From NCBI GenBank assembly GCA_963708245.1, contig OY970201.1, forward strand, positions 7,440,001-7,504,000: a DNA stretch of 64,000 bases, read 5' to 3'. Below, one piece after another: positions 51,689 through 60,002 of the stretch. The translations under genes and the position numbers were made by a program. The notes beneath the pieces were generated by a model. That model was not told where the DNA came from and ran no database searches. It saw only the letters and a program-made list of their open reading frames with translations. Origin of the DNA: CAVYXK01 sp963708245 (GTDB lineage Bacteria > Pseudomonadota > Alphaproteobacteria > Acetobacterales > Acetobacteraceae). Positions within the stretch are counted from its first letter, which is position 1, and every line of letters starts with the position of its first letter.

Positions 51689-52527
51689 AATCCGAAGAAC
51701 TGGCGGCAGCCCTTCTGGCCAACACCCATGCAGACATTCCCTACATTGACCCGTTCAGCCCCGAGCGGCCGCTGATGCTGGAGTGCTACCGGCCTGAAAC
51801 GCACACTCCTGAGAAGCCGGTCGTCATTGTGCAGCACGGGATGAACCGCAATGGCGACGACTATTGCAAAGCATGGATTCCCACCGCGGCTAGACGCGGA
51901 CTATTGGTCATCGCAATCACTTTCCCCGAGGCGTCCTGGCCTGGCCCTTACCTCTACAACCTCGGCAACGTGCGAGACAAGGACGGCACTGTCCGTCCGC
52001 GTGAGAGCTGGTCGCAGGCCATTCCAGGTCGTGTCTTCGCGCTGCTTCGCGCGTCCGGTGTGACAACGCGCGACAAGGCTTATCTGTGGGGCCATTCCGC
52101 CGGCGGGCAGTTCGTCCACCGGCTGATGGCGACACAGCCGCATGACATCTTCGAGGCGGTCGGTGCCGCCAATGCCGGCTGGTATTCAGTGCCGACGCTG
52201 GACCTTCCTTATCCGGAGGGCCTCGGCGGCATTGGCCTCACTCGCGATGATGTCGCGAAACTGCTCGCTTACCCGATGATCATCTTTGCCGGCGACCTCG
52301 ATACCGAGACCGCGTCTGATAATCTGCCCAAGCATGCGGCGGCAATGGCGCAGGGCCCGCACCGCTTCGCCCGAGCGCACACCTATCTGGCGCGTGGGCA
52401 AGCCGAAGCGGCGAGACTTGGTGTCGCCTGCAACTGGCGCCTTGTCGTGGTGCCGGGAATCGGACATGAGGGGATCCGCATGTCTGCCTTCGCGGCGCGC
52501 TACTGGTTTGGTGGCGAAATGCTCTAA
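51685..52527 (+). CDS. Alpha/beta hydrolase (esterase/depolymerase-like)
   Basis: 280 residues. Oxyanion segment PVVIVQHGMNRNGDDY, nucleophile elbow GHSAGGQF (Ser near 137), acid in IIFAGDLDTET, and base His in VVVPGIGHEGI. The order fits feruloyl-esterase/PHB-depolymerase-like hydrolases, but there is no signal peptide, so it acts in the cytosol. ATGA overlap with the MFS gene upstream. Confidence 0.8.
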   Translation: MKSEELAAALLANTHADIPYIDPFSPERPLMLECYRPETHTPEKPVVIVQHGMNRNGDDYCKAWIPTAARRGLLVIAITFPEASWPGPYLYNLGNVRDKDGTVRPRESWSQAIPGRVFALLRASGVTTRDKAYLWGHSAGGQFVHRLMATQPHDIFEAVGAANAGWYSVPTLDLPYPEGLGGIGLTRDDVAKLLAYPMIIFAGDLDTETASDNLPKHAAAMAQGPHRFARAHTYLARGQAEAARLGVACNWRLVVVPGIGHEGIRMSAFAARYWFGGEML

Positions 52528-52572
52528 ATATCTCGACGACACGCCCTATGTGTCTGCGTCTGCCGGGCAGGG

Positions 52573-53106
52573 TCACCAACCGTGCAAAAGCCGTTCATCG
52601 CTCTCGCTTGCGCCTTCACGAGGCCGACTGATCTGGTGATAGCGGCCGGAGAAGAAGACCAGAGGACGAGAGGCTGAAGCCGCTGGTCTACCGAGCCCCA
52701 ATACCCGCCCAACAAAGATCAGATGATCGCCGCCGTCGTGCAGGGCGTAGCGCTCGCACTCAAAATAGGCCAAGGCTCCGGGAATGAGCGGCACGCCGGT
52801 GAGGCTGGAGATCGGCTCGAAGCCCACCCATTTGCCGCCCCTCGATTGGGCGAATCGCGTCGACAGACTGTCCTGTGTCTCGTCGAGGACGCTGATGCCC
52901 CACGCGTTTGCGGCCTGCCAGGCGGAAAAGCTCAGCACTGTGCGTGCGAGAGAGAATAGCACGAGCGGCGGTTCTAGAGAGACCGAGTTGAATGAGCTCA
53001 CCGTGTTGCCGAGAAGCAATCCGCCAGGTGCACGAGCCGTCACAACAGCAACGCCGGTCGGGAAGACTCCAAGGGCCTTCCGAAATTCGCCCGACGTGAA
53101 GGTCAT
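52573..53106 (-). CDS. Flavin reductase (HpaC-like component)
   Basis: 177 residues of the flavin-reductase-like/DIM6-NTAB family: FRKALGVFPTGVAVVTARAP, NTVSSFNSVSLEPPLVLFSL and a C-terminal PLVFFSGRYHQI. It uses NAD(P)H to make free FADH2 or FMNH2 for a partner monooxygenase. It starts 5 bp after the stop of the HpaB-like gene, so it is the obvious reductase of that two-component system. ATG at 53106; an ATG ten codons earlier overlaps hpaB. Confidence 0.87.
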   Translation of the reverse strand: MTFTSGEFRKALGVFPTGVAVVTARAPGGLLLGNTVSSFNSVSLEPPLVLFSLARTVLSFSAWQAANAWGISVLDETQDSLSTRFAQSRGGKWVGFEPISSLTGVPLIPGALAYFECERYALHDGGDHLIFVGRVLGLGRPAASASRPLVFFSGRYHQISRPREGASESDERLLHGW

Positions 53107-53111
53107 GTTTG

Positions 53112-54593
53112 TCAGCTCGTCAGGCCCATTCCGCACGCAACGTCCTCAAGGTCATAGGTCGATAGTAAGTGATCGACCATACCGCGGGCCGCACCCCAGT
53201 CGAAGGTTCGGTAGCTGTGACCGCTGGTGACGAAGCGGGCACCGGCATAGAACATCTCATACTGCGTGTGCCGCGAGCCAAACTCCGAGCCGATCGCGTC
53301 CCAGGCCGCCTTCAGCAGCTTGACCTTGTCCTCCGAATTGAAGTTCGGTGATCGCTGAGTTTTGCGCAGGATCGGCGCGAGCTCGGGATTGGCCCAGTCG
53401 CGGAAGGACGACGGCAACATGATCAGCGAGCCGCCAGCAAGGTCGCGGATCAGGTTTATCAGGCGCGGATAGAGGTCCTGCGTCAAAACCTGCGCGGCAT
53501 AGAGCATATGCCGGTTGGGCAGGTAGAACTCGCCGCGCATGGCGCCCGAAGCTTCCATGCCGGAGAGCATTGCCTCTATCATGCCGGCGTTGGCCGCCAA
53601 CGTCCCGAGTTGCTCGCGCACCTGAGGCATGGCGGTGGTGCCAATCGCTTCTGTGATCTTGTGGGCGAGTCCGACCAGAAATCGTATTTTGACCGACAGC
53701 CGGATCTGGGACTGGTAGTTCTGGAAGACGTGACCGGGCGTGTCGTGGAACTGAGCACGGCACATGTCGGTGTCCCGATGCACAAACACGCGTTCCCACG
53801 GCACCTTCACGCTGTCGAAGTAAAGCAGCGCATCGTTCTCGTCGAAGCGCGCCGACAGCGGGTTGTCAAAAACTGATACCGCGTGCGCCTCGTAGCTCTT
53901 GCGGGAAAGAACGCGCAGGCCTGCGGCGTTCATCGGGAGAGCGCAGGAGAAGGCGAGCGCCTCTTCACCGGGCTTGAGCGGCTGCAAATTGGCGACGAAC
54001 ACCTCGTTCGCCATGATCGAGCTAGTGCCCAGCATCTTGGCACCCCGAATCGTCAATCCGATGGTGTCCTCATCGACGATTTGCGCGACAAGCTCCTCAG
54101 CTTGGTCACCCCAGTCCTTGGAGCGATCGGCCTGTGGATTGACGATGACATATGTAAGGAACAGGTCGTTTCTTGTGGCGTAGTCCACGTAATCGGCCAG
54201 CGCCTTGGCGCGCGCCGGCGCATGCTTATTGAAGACCTCCAGGCCCATGCGCTGACCGATGAGCGCGGACGCCACGTGGTCCGGCGAGCGACCCATGAAC
54301 CCGTAACTCACCTGCGCCCAGGCCTGCAGCGCCTTGCGCCGTTGGACGAGTTGGTCGTAGTTGCACGGCATCTGCCAGCAGCGATTCACCGGTCGTGTGC
54401 CGCCGTCGGGAATGAACGTCATCAGCTCCAGGTTTTCGGGGCGGGATTGGTAGTCATAGAGGAGGGCCGCGGAGGCTACTGCATTGTGGTACGCTGGGTG
54501 GGTCGTAACGTCGTCAACGAGCTTTCCGTCTATGTACACGGTCCGTCCGTCCCGCAGCGACTTGATGTGCTCGAGCCCCGTCTTGCACTGCAT
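53112..54593 (-). CDS. hpaB: 4-hydroxyphenylacetate 3-hydroxylase-type FADH2 monooxygenase
   Basis: 493 residues of the HpaB/PvcC family: VDYATRNDLFLTYVIVNPQA near 140, GLTIRGAKMLGTSSIMANEV near 186, RDTDMCRAQFHDTPGHVFQN near 279, and a Leu/Arg-rich C-terminal helical bundle. It inserts one oxygen atom ortho to a phenol OH using FADH2 from the reductase encoded next. Aromatic substrate uncertain; the rest of the homoprotocatechuate route (hpaD-I) is absent here, although a VOC protein gene sits upstream. ATG at 54593 with GGAAGGAGG. Confidence 0.85.
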   Translation of the reverse strand: MQCKTGLEHIKSLRDGRTVYIDGKLVDDVTTHPAYHNAVASAALLYDYQSRPENLELMTFIPDGGTRPVNRCWQMPCNYDQLVQRRKALQAWAQVSYGFMGRSPDHVASALIGQRMGLEVFNKHAPARAKALADYVDYATRNDLFLTYVIVNPQADRSKDWGDQAEELVAQIVDEDTIGLTIRGAKMLGTSSIMANEVFVANLQPLKPGEEALAFSCALPMNAAGLRVLSRKSYEAHAVSVFDNPLSARFDENDALLYFDSVKVPWERVFVHRDTDMCRAQFHDTPGHVFQNYQSQIRLSVKIRFLVGLAHKITEAIGTTAMPQVREQLGTLAANAGMIEAMLSGMEASGAMRGEFYLPNRHMLYAAQVLTQDLYPRLINLIRDLAGGSLIMLPSSFRDWANPELAPILRKTQRSPNFNSEDKVKLLKAAWDAIGSEFGSRHTQYEMFYAGARFVTSGHSYRTFDWGAARGMVDHLLSTYDLEDVACGMGLTS

Positions 54594-54734
54594 TGGCGCC
54601 TCCTTCCTGCATGCGGCGCAGGCTGATGTCGAGCGGTGAAAGTGTTGACGCTTCGCTCGCCATTCCTGCCGCCCCAATCAGGCATGAGGGGTAGCCGCTG
54701 ATTGCGTCCGGCAGCGTGGACCCCTGTTACGGGA

Positions 54735-55193
54735 TCAGTCCAGCCCTTTCTCCGCCAATTCCCGGCGGGCCTTTTCGGTTTTCGTCAAATCGAGTCCCAT
54801 TCCGCGAAGCACCTGAGGCGCCTTTGTGAACTGGATATCGGCGTAGTCCACGACCTCGACCCGGTTGCCCCAGGGATCTAGGAAGTCGAGGAACGGGCCG
54901 TCCAGCAATTCGCCTCCGGCCGCCGTCACTCGCGCCCGCACGCTCGAACGGTCGTCCACGACAATGCCAAAATGGCGGTGCCCGCGCGGCGCTCGCGCCG
55001 GGCCTTCCATCAGCGCGATAAACTGGTCGCCGATGTCGATGAAAGCAGAGCCCTTCCCCTTGCCCCGCAGCGTGAAATCGAAGATGCGGCCATAGAAGGC
55101 GAGCGCCTCCTCCACATTGCCTACTTCGAGGGCGACGTGGTTGATCCCGACCAGTCGTGGCTTGCGCTGTGTGGTTTCGCTGCTTCGATCCAT
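54735..55193 (-). CDS. VOC-family (glyoxalase/dioxygenase fold) protein
   Basis: 152 residues with one glyoxalase-like module pair: LVGINHVALEVGNVEEALAF (metal His in NHVAL), HRHFGIVVDD and DFLDPWGNRVEVVDY (Glu ligand in RVEVV). It could be a dioxygenase or lyase on a product of the neighbouring phenol hydroxylase, or a fosfomycin/glyoxalase-type enzyme. ATG at 55193 with GGAGG upstream. It lies 141 bp before the hpaB-like gene on the same strand. Confidence 0.78.
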   Translation of the reverse strand: MDRSSETTQRKPRLVGINHVALEVGNVEEALAFYGRIFDFTLRGKGKGSAFIDIGDQFIALMEGPARAPRGHRHFGIVVDDRSSVRARVTAAGGELLDGPFLDFLDPWGNRVEVVDYADIQFTKAPQVLRGMGLDLTKTEKARRELAEKGLD

Positions 55194-55224
55194 GTTGCAT
55201 GCCTCCGTCAGGTTGCAGGCCACT

Positions 55225-55941
55225 TCACATGGGACGCCCATGGGCCAGCGCAAAGTCGATCGCCGCATCAGCATGCACGCGGGTGGTGTCGATGCCGGGC
55301 AGTCCCAGATGATCGTCCGGCGAGATCAGCAGGCCCACCTCGGTACAGCCATAGATCACCGCATCGGCGGCCTGCTCGTGCTCGGCCCGCCTGATGATCG
55401 CGAGATAGCGCTCCCGCGAATCCGGCTCTATTCGCCCCTGGCACAGCTCCTGATAGATGATGCGATCGACCTCGGCGCGATCTTCCGGCGTGCCAGGGAC
55501 AACAGCGTCCAGCCCATGCCGTTGGCGCAACCGCCCGAGATAGAAGTCCTGCTCCATGGTGAAGCGCGTGCCGAGCAGCAGCGGGCGCGTTGCCCCGATC
55601 CTACGAGCCGCGGCGGCCGTCGCCTCCGCGAGATGCAGCACCGGCACGTTGATCGCGCCCTGCACTGCATCGGCGACACGGTGCATCGTGTTGGTGCATA
55701 TCAGAATGGCCTCAGCGCCGGCTGTCTCCAGCGCATGTGCCTGACGGCCGAGCAGTGTCCCGGCCGCGTCCCAATCGCCGGTGGCTTGCAATTCCTCGAT
55801 TTCGGCGAAATCGGCCGACCAGAGCAGCAGGCGCGCCGAATGCAGCCCGCCCAGCCGCGCGCGGACGCCGTCGTTCAGCAGCCGATAATAGACCGCGGTG
55901 CTCTCGCAGCTCATGCCGCCGAGCAGTCCGATGGTGCGCAT
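55225..55941 (-). CDS. Aspartate/glutamate racemase family protein
   Basis: 238 residues. Two catalytic Cys: ILICTNTMHRVAD (near 82) and VIYGCTEVGLLIS (near 199). The opening TIGLLGGMSCESTAVYYRLL is typical of the RacX/YgeA aspartate racemase group. PLP-independent racemisation of an acidic or broad amino acid is expected. It fits with other D-amino-acid/peptide genes in the region (DAP-like and DmpA-like), though they are not in one operon. Confidence 0.88.
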   Translation of the reverse strand: MRTIGLLGGMSCESTAVYYRLLNDGVRARLGGLHSARLLLWSADFAEIEELQATGDWDAAGTLLGRQAHALETAGAEAILICTNTMHRVADAVQGAINVPVLHLAEATAAAARRIGATRPLLLGTRFTMEQDFYLGRLRQRHGLDAVVPGTPEDRAEVDRIIYQELCQGRIEPDSRERYLAIIRRAEHEQAADAVIYGCTEVGLLISPDDHLGLPGIDTTRVHADAAIDFALAHGRPM

Positions 55942-55951
55942 GTGTCGCCGC

Positions 55952-56467
55952 TCAACTCGGGCCGCTGATCGAGATACGTGGCGGCGATTTCAGAGTTTGC
56001 AGGATCACGCAGTACCGTTCGGTGGTTTCGACCAGCCGCGCCAGCTTGTCGGCCGGTGCATCGGCATCCAGCTCGAAGCGCAGCACGATGTCGGTCAGAC
56101 CCACAGGTACCGCGCGGTCGATGCCGAGCGTGCCGCGTGCGTCCCAGTGTCCCTCGGCGACCACCCGGCCGCCGCGCAGCCCGACACCCATGGCGGTGGC
56201 GACCGCGCGCAGCGTGACGGCGGCGCAGGCGACCAGCGCCTCCAGCAGCATGTCGGCGGAGCAAGCGAGTTCGCCGGATCCTCCGGTTGCCGGATGCAGG
56301 CCCGCCCGTGTTTCGCCGTGCCAGGTGGTGACGGTGCAGGCGACATCGTCCGGATCAAGTCGGCATTCGGCGCGTGCCGGCACGCGGGCGGTCTCCGGCG
56401 CACCGCGGTAGCGCTGCTTGATCGGTGCCTGCATAGCGCGGAGCTGTTCGGCGTTCATCGGCATCAT
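55952..56467 (-). CDS. OsmC-family protein
   Basis: 171 residues. A Cys in DMLLEALVACAAVTLRAVA and one in ETTERYCVILQTL are the two active Cys of OsmC/Ohr-like peroxidases; ARAECRLDPD and GLHPATGGSGELACSA precede them. It probably reduces organic peroxides or is an OsmC-like protein of sulphur-compound metabolism. ATG at 56467 overlaps the stop of the upstream monooxygenase gene (ATGA), tying it to that enzyme. Confidence 0.8.
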   Translation of the reverse strand: MMPMNAEQLRAMQAPIKQRYRGAPETARVPARAECRLDPDDVACTVTTWHGETRAGLHPATGGSGELACSADMLLEALVACAAVTLRAVATAMGVGLRGGRVVAEGHWDARGTLGIDRAVPVGLTDIVLRFELDADAPADKLARLVETTERYCVILQTLKSPPRISISGPS

Positions 56468-57846
56468 TCCCTGTGGCGAAGCTTGGCGGCCGGGTGGCTG
56501 TCGGGCAGCCGGCGACGGCCGGGGCCGTACAGCTTCTCCCGCAGCGTGCCCAGTGCGTAGTCGTGCTTGTAGGCGCCGCGCGCCTGGAGCTCCGGCACCA
56601 CCAGATCGACGAAATCGGTGAAGGTTTCTGGCGTGACCGCATAGGCCAGGTTGAAACCGTCCACATCGGTGTCGCGCACCCAGCCGATCAACTCCGCGGC
56701 CACTTCCGCCGCCGAGCCGACCACCAGCGGACTGCGGCCGCCGATCGCGGCATGCGCGGCGATCTCGCGCACCGTCCAGGTCCGGGTTGGATCGGCAATA
56801 GTGAACGCCTCTAGCGCCGAGGTCTGCGCGTCGCGCTGATCGAACCGAACCGGCTCGTCGAGCGGCAGCGCGGAGAAATCGACGCCGGTCCAGCCAGACA
56901 TCAGCACGAGTCCACCCTCTTCGCTGGCGTATCTGCGATACTCCGCCAGCTTGTCGCGAGCGCGGGCGGGAGTAGTGTCGGTGACCACCGTCATCATGGT
57001 GAAGATCAGCACCTCGGCGGGGTCGCGTCCCACGGCCGCGGCGCGGCGCCGCAGGTCGGCGACGATCGGACCGATCACCCGCTTCGATGGGCCGTTGATG
57101 AATACGCATTCGGCGTGCTGTGCGGCGAACTGCCGCCCGCGCGTCGAGGCACCAGCCTGGTACAGCACCGGTGTGCGCTGCGGCGACGGCTCGCAGAGAT
57201 GGATGGCGGAAAGCCGGAAGTACGGCCCGTCATGCTCGATCCGATGAACCCGGTCGGGATCGGCGAAGCGGCCCGTGGCGCGGTCGCGCAGCACGGCGCC
57301 GTCCTCCCAGCTAGCCTCCCATAGCTTATAGACCACCTGCATGTAGTCTTCGGCGATCTCATAGCGCGTATCGTGGCCTTCCTGACGGGCCATGCCGACG
57401 CCCTTCGCCGCGCTGTTGAGATAGCCGGTGACGATGTTCCAGCCGATCCGCCCGTCGGTCAGGTGATCGAGAGTGCTCATGCGCCGGGCGAACGGGTAGG
57501 GATGCTCATAGGACAACGTGCAGGTGACGCCGAAACCCAGATGGTTGGTCACCATTGCCATGGCGGGGACCAGCAGCAGCGGATCGTTCACCGGGACCTG
57601 CACCGCGCCTTCCAATGCGGCGCGCGGCGAGCCGCGATACACGTCGTAGATGCCAAGCACGTCGGCCAGGAACACCGCGTCGAACTTGCCACGCTCTAGG
57701 GTGCGCGCGAGATCGGTCCAGTAGCCGAGCGTGTTGTAAGTGTCGGCACGGTCGCGCGGATGCGTCCACAACCCCGGCGACTGATGCACGATGCAGTTCA
57801 TGTCAAAGGCGTTGAGGCGGATCGGCTTGGGCATGTGGCTACACAC
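56464..57846 (-). CDS. NtaA/SnaA/DszA-family FMNH2 monooxygenase
   Basis: 460 residues, bacterial luciferase-like fold. Family blocks: HPRDRADTYNTLGYWTDLAR, LTDGRIGWNIVTGYLNSAA, YQAGASTRGRQFAAQHAECV and DVDGFNLAYAVTPETFTDFV. Members use FMNH2 to cleave nitrilotriacetate, dibenzothiophene sulfone or alkyl sulfur compounds. The GTG at 57846 has GGGAGAGG five bases before; the ATG at 57834 is the alternative. Coupled to an osmC-like gene, a pairing that may suggest an organosulfur substrate (inference). Confidence 0.88.
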   Translation of the reverse strand: MCSHMPKPIRLNAFDMNCIVHQSPGLWTHPRDRADTYNTLGYWTDLARTLERGKFDAVFLADVLGIYDVYRGSPRAALEGAVQVPVNDPLLLVPAMAMVTNHLGFGVTCTLSYEHPYPFARRMSTLDHLTDGRIGWNIVTGYLNSAAKGVGMARQEGHDTRYEIAEDYMQVVYKLWEASWEDGAVLRDRATGRFADPDRVHRIEHDGPYFRLSAIHLCEPSPQRTPVLYQAGASTRGRQFAAQHAECVFINGPSKRVIGPIVADLRRRAAAVGRDPAEVLIFTMMTVVTDTTPARARDKLAEYRRYASEEGGLVLMSGWTGVDFSALPLDEPVRFDQRDAQTSALEAFTIADPTRTWTVREIAAHAAIGGRSPLVVGSAAEVAAELIGWVRDTDVDGFNLAYAVTPETFTDFVDLVVPELQARGAYKHDYALGTLREKLYGPGRRRLPDSHPAAKLRHRE

Positions 57847-57886
57847 TACACCTCTCCCGGGACTTACGCGCCGCCCCGCGTCTCAA

Positions 57887-58975
57887 TCAATCCTTCCCCC
57901 CACCAGGAACCCGCAAGCCCCGCCTATACCGGGCCATCACCTCGACCAGCACATCCACCGGCAGCGCATGAGCCGTATGGCCGAGCAATCCCGTCATCGT
58001 CTCGGCACCGGTCAGCGCGTTCAGGATCGCCTCCTCGGTCGCTTCCGCCGCCGCCTGGAACAGCGGGGTCATAGAGTCCGGCGACAGCATGCGCACATCG
58101 CTGACCGCGGCGCGCTGGCGAATATGGTTGCCAGTGGCAAACGCAAGGAAAATGTCGCCGCTGCCGTTGGCCCCGATCCCGCCGACCCAGGCGAGCCCCG
58201 TGGTGGCCCGACGCGCCATCCGCTGGCACTGGATCGGCAGCAATGGCGCGTCAGTGGCGAGCACGACGATGATTGACCCTTCCGCCCGCGCGTCACGCCG
58301 GTCGCACGGAACGACATCGAGGCCGATTTCGCGCCCCACCGGGACCCCATCAACCCGCAGCAGCTCGCGTGCACCGTAATTCGCCTGCACCAGCGCGCCG
58401 ACTGTGAACTTGTCGCCGGCGGTCTGCACAACGCGCGAAGCCGTACCGGTGCCACCCTTGAATTCGTGGCAGATCATGCCTGTGCCGCCGCCCACATTGC
58501 CTTCGGCCACCGGCCCAGACGCAGCAGAATCGACCGCGGCGAAGGCATGCTCGACGGTGACGGGAAAGCTTGTGCAGTCGCTCAGCCAGCCGTCAAAAGT
58601 CTCCGCCACGACAGGCAGATGGAAGAGCTGCGGCGCGCCCTCGCGCACAGCAAGCGCGCAGATCGCGTCGCGTACCACGCCCACAGAATAGGTATTCGTG
58701 ATGCAGATCGGCGCGCCGACCAGACCCTGCTCGGCGATCCAGGGCAACCCCGTCATCTCGCCGTTGCCGTTGAAAGAATGCGTACCGGCGAAGACCGCGT
58801 CGGTCCAAATATCCGAACGCGGCCAGATCGCGGTGACGCCGGTGCGCACGATGCGCGGCTGGTCACGAATGATCGTCGCCGCGCCCACGCGCACGCCCTG
58901 CACATCGGTGATCGCATTCCACCGCCCGACCGGCAGCGTGCCGGTAGTAATGCCGAGGTCGCGCAGTCGCGGCAT
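57887..58975 (-). CDS. P1-family aminopeptidase (DmpA/BapA-like)
   Basis: 362 residues. The self-cleavage site fits G233-S234 in RAEGSIIVVLATDAP, where the Ser becomes the N-terminal nucleophile, as in DmpA. Other marks: ITDVQGVRVGAATI, FAGTHSFNGNGEMTGLPWI and EGNVGGGTGMICHEFKGGTG. The family releases N-terminal L- or D-residues, including beta-peptides. ATG at 58975 with GGAGGG. It is upstream of the NtaA-type gene on the same strand, with a 40-bp gap. Confidence 0.9.
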   Translation of the reverse strand: MPRLRDLGITTGTLPVGRWNAITDVQGVRVGAATIIRDQPRIVRTGVTAIWPRSDIWTDAVFAGTHSFNGNGEMTGLPWIAEQGLVGAPICITNTYSVGVVRDAICALAVREGAPQLFHLPVVAETFDGWLSDCTSFPVTVEHAFAAVDSAASGPVAEGNVGGGTGMICHEFKGGTGTASRVVQTAGDKFTVGALVQANYGARELLRVDGVPVGREIGLDVVPCDRRDARAEGSIIVVLATDAPLLPIQCQRMARRATTGLAWVGGIGANGSGDIFLAFATGNHIRQRAAVSDVRMLSPDSMTPLFQAAAEATEEAILNALTGAETMTGLLGHTAHALPVDVLVEVMARYRRGLRVPGGGKD

Positions 58976-59138
58976 GGCATCCCTCCATCGACGTGCCTGC
59001 CGCATAACGGTCCGCCGCACGCCCGGCAAGCACCGCTGGAATCATGATTTCGGGCCGCGCCCCCGACGGGGAATCGCGACCATGCGATCAGTCGCGGTGA
59101 AATATTGCCAACTCCGCGCTTGTGCCTGACAATAGGAC

Positions 59139-59504
59139 ATGACCGGCCATGCCATGGACTGCGTGAAGTGCCCGAGTTTCTGCTGCCGGATGGCCGGCTA
59201 TGTCGAGGTGAGCCGGGCGGACGTCAGGCGGTTGGCGAAATTCCTCGGTCTGACCGTGCGCGCCTTCGAGGAACGGCACATTGTGGAGAAAACCCGCAAA
59301 GGGGCCAAGCGGATCAAGTCTGGCTACAATGTCTGCCAGTTCCTCGGCGAGGACCGTATGTGCACGGTGTATGAAGCACGTCCGCGTGATTGCCGCGGCT
59401 ATGTCTGCTGGAACCAACCGGATTCGACGGTCTATGACTTTGCTCGGTTCTTTCAGACCGCGCCGGCACAGCTTCGCGAGGAAGAACGCAAGGAAAAGAC
59501 ATGA
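59139..59504 (+). CDS. YkgJ-family cysteine-cluster protein
   Basis: 121 residues. Cys pattern C8-x2-C11-x3-C15-C16 in DCVKCPSFCCRMAGY, then NVCQFL, RMCTVYEARPRDCRGYVC. This is the YkgJ/Fe-S or zinc cluster family, whose role is not established. Weak ribosome site. It converges with the receiver gene. Confidence 0.83.
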   Translation: MTGHAMDCVKCPSFCCRMAGYVEVSRADVRRLAKFLGLTVRAFEERHIVEKTRKGAKRIKSGYNVCQFLGEDRMCTVYEARPRDCRGYVCWNQPDSTVYDFARFFQTAPAQLREEERKEKT

Positions 59505-59555
59505 TCGCCGGGGCGATCGCGATCTCGCACACCGTCAAGGCCGGCCATGACGGAA

Positions 59556-59909
59556 CTAGCGGTGGCCGAATGCGGCGTTTACGGCGCGGATAAGGTCCTC
59601 GATCCGAAACGGCTTAGCAATGAACGGGTGGCTGCCGGCGCTGAGCTCGCTCTGACGCTCGGCGTCGCCACTCATGATCACCACCGGCACTCCCGCCGAA
59701 TTGGCTGATGCCAGAACTTGGCCCGAGCCGCCGCCCGGCAGCAGGTAGTCCAGCAGGACAAGATCGACGGCGCCTGGGCGAATCTGTTCCAGCGCCTCCG
59801 CCGCCGTATCCACCACGATGGTCCGATATGCATCGCTGAGCGCGTCGGCCACCACCTCCGCAACGAGCGGTTCGTCCTCGACAACGAGAATGCAACCCCT
59901 CTGAGCCAT
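59556..59909 (-). CDS. Stand-alone response-regulator receiver domain
   Basis: 117 residues, CheY fold only: acid pair E11/D12 (VVEDEP), phospho-acceptor D54 (LVLLDYLLPGG), S80 (IMSGD) and K99 (FIAKPF). There is no output domain; such proteins pass phosphate or act by protein contact. No histidine kinase is adjacent. An IS1380-type element lies 94 bp upstream, and may have displaced or supplied its promoter. Confidence 0.9.
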   Translation of the reverse strand: MAQRGCILVVEDEPLVAEVVADALSDAYRTIVVDTAAEALEQIRPGAVDLVLLDYLLPGGGSGQVLASANSAGVPVVIMSGDAERQSELSAGSHPFIAKPFRIEDLIRAVNAAFGHR

Positions 59910-60002
59910 AGTTCGATCGTCGGCACTCCCAGACTACCGCACTATCGGCCACAAGCCTCGAATGGTCGAGCACTTTCAGAGCGGATGCCAGAAAGCAGTG
60001 AA

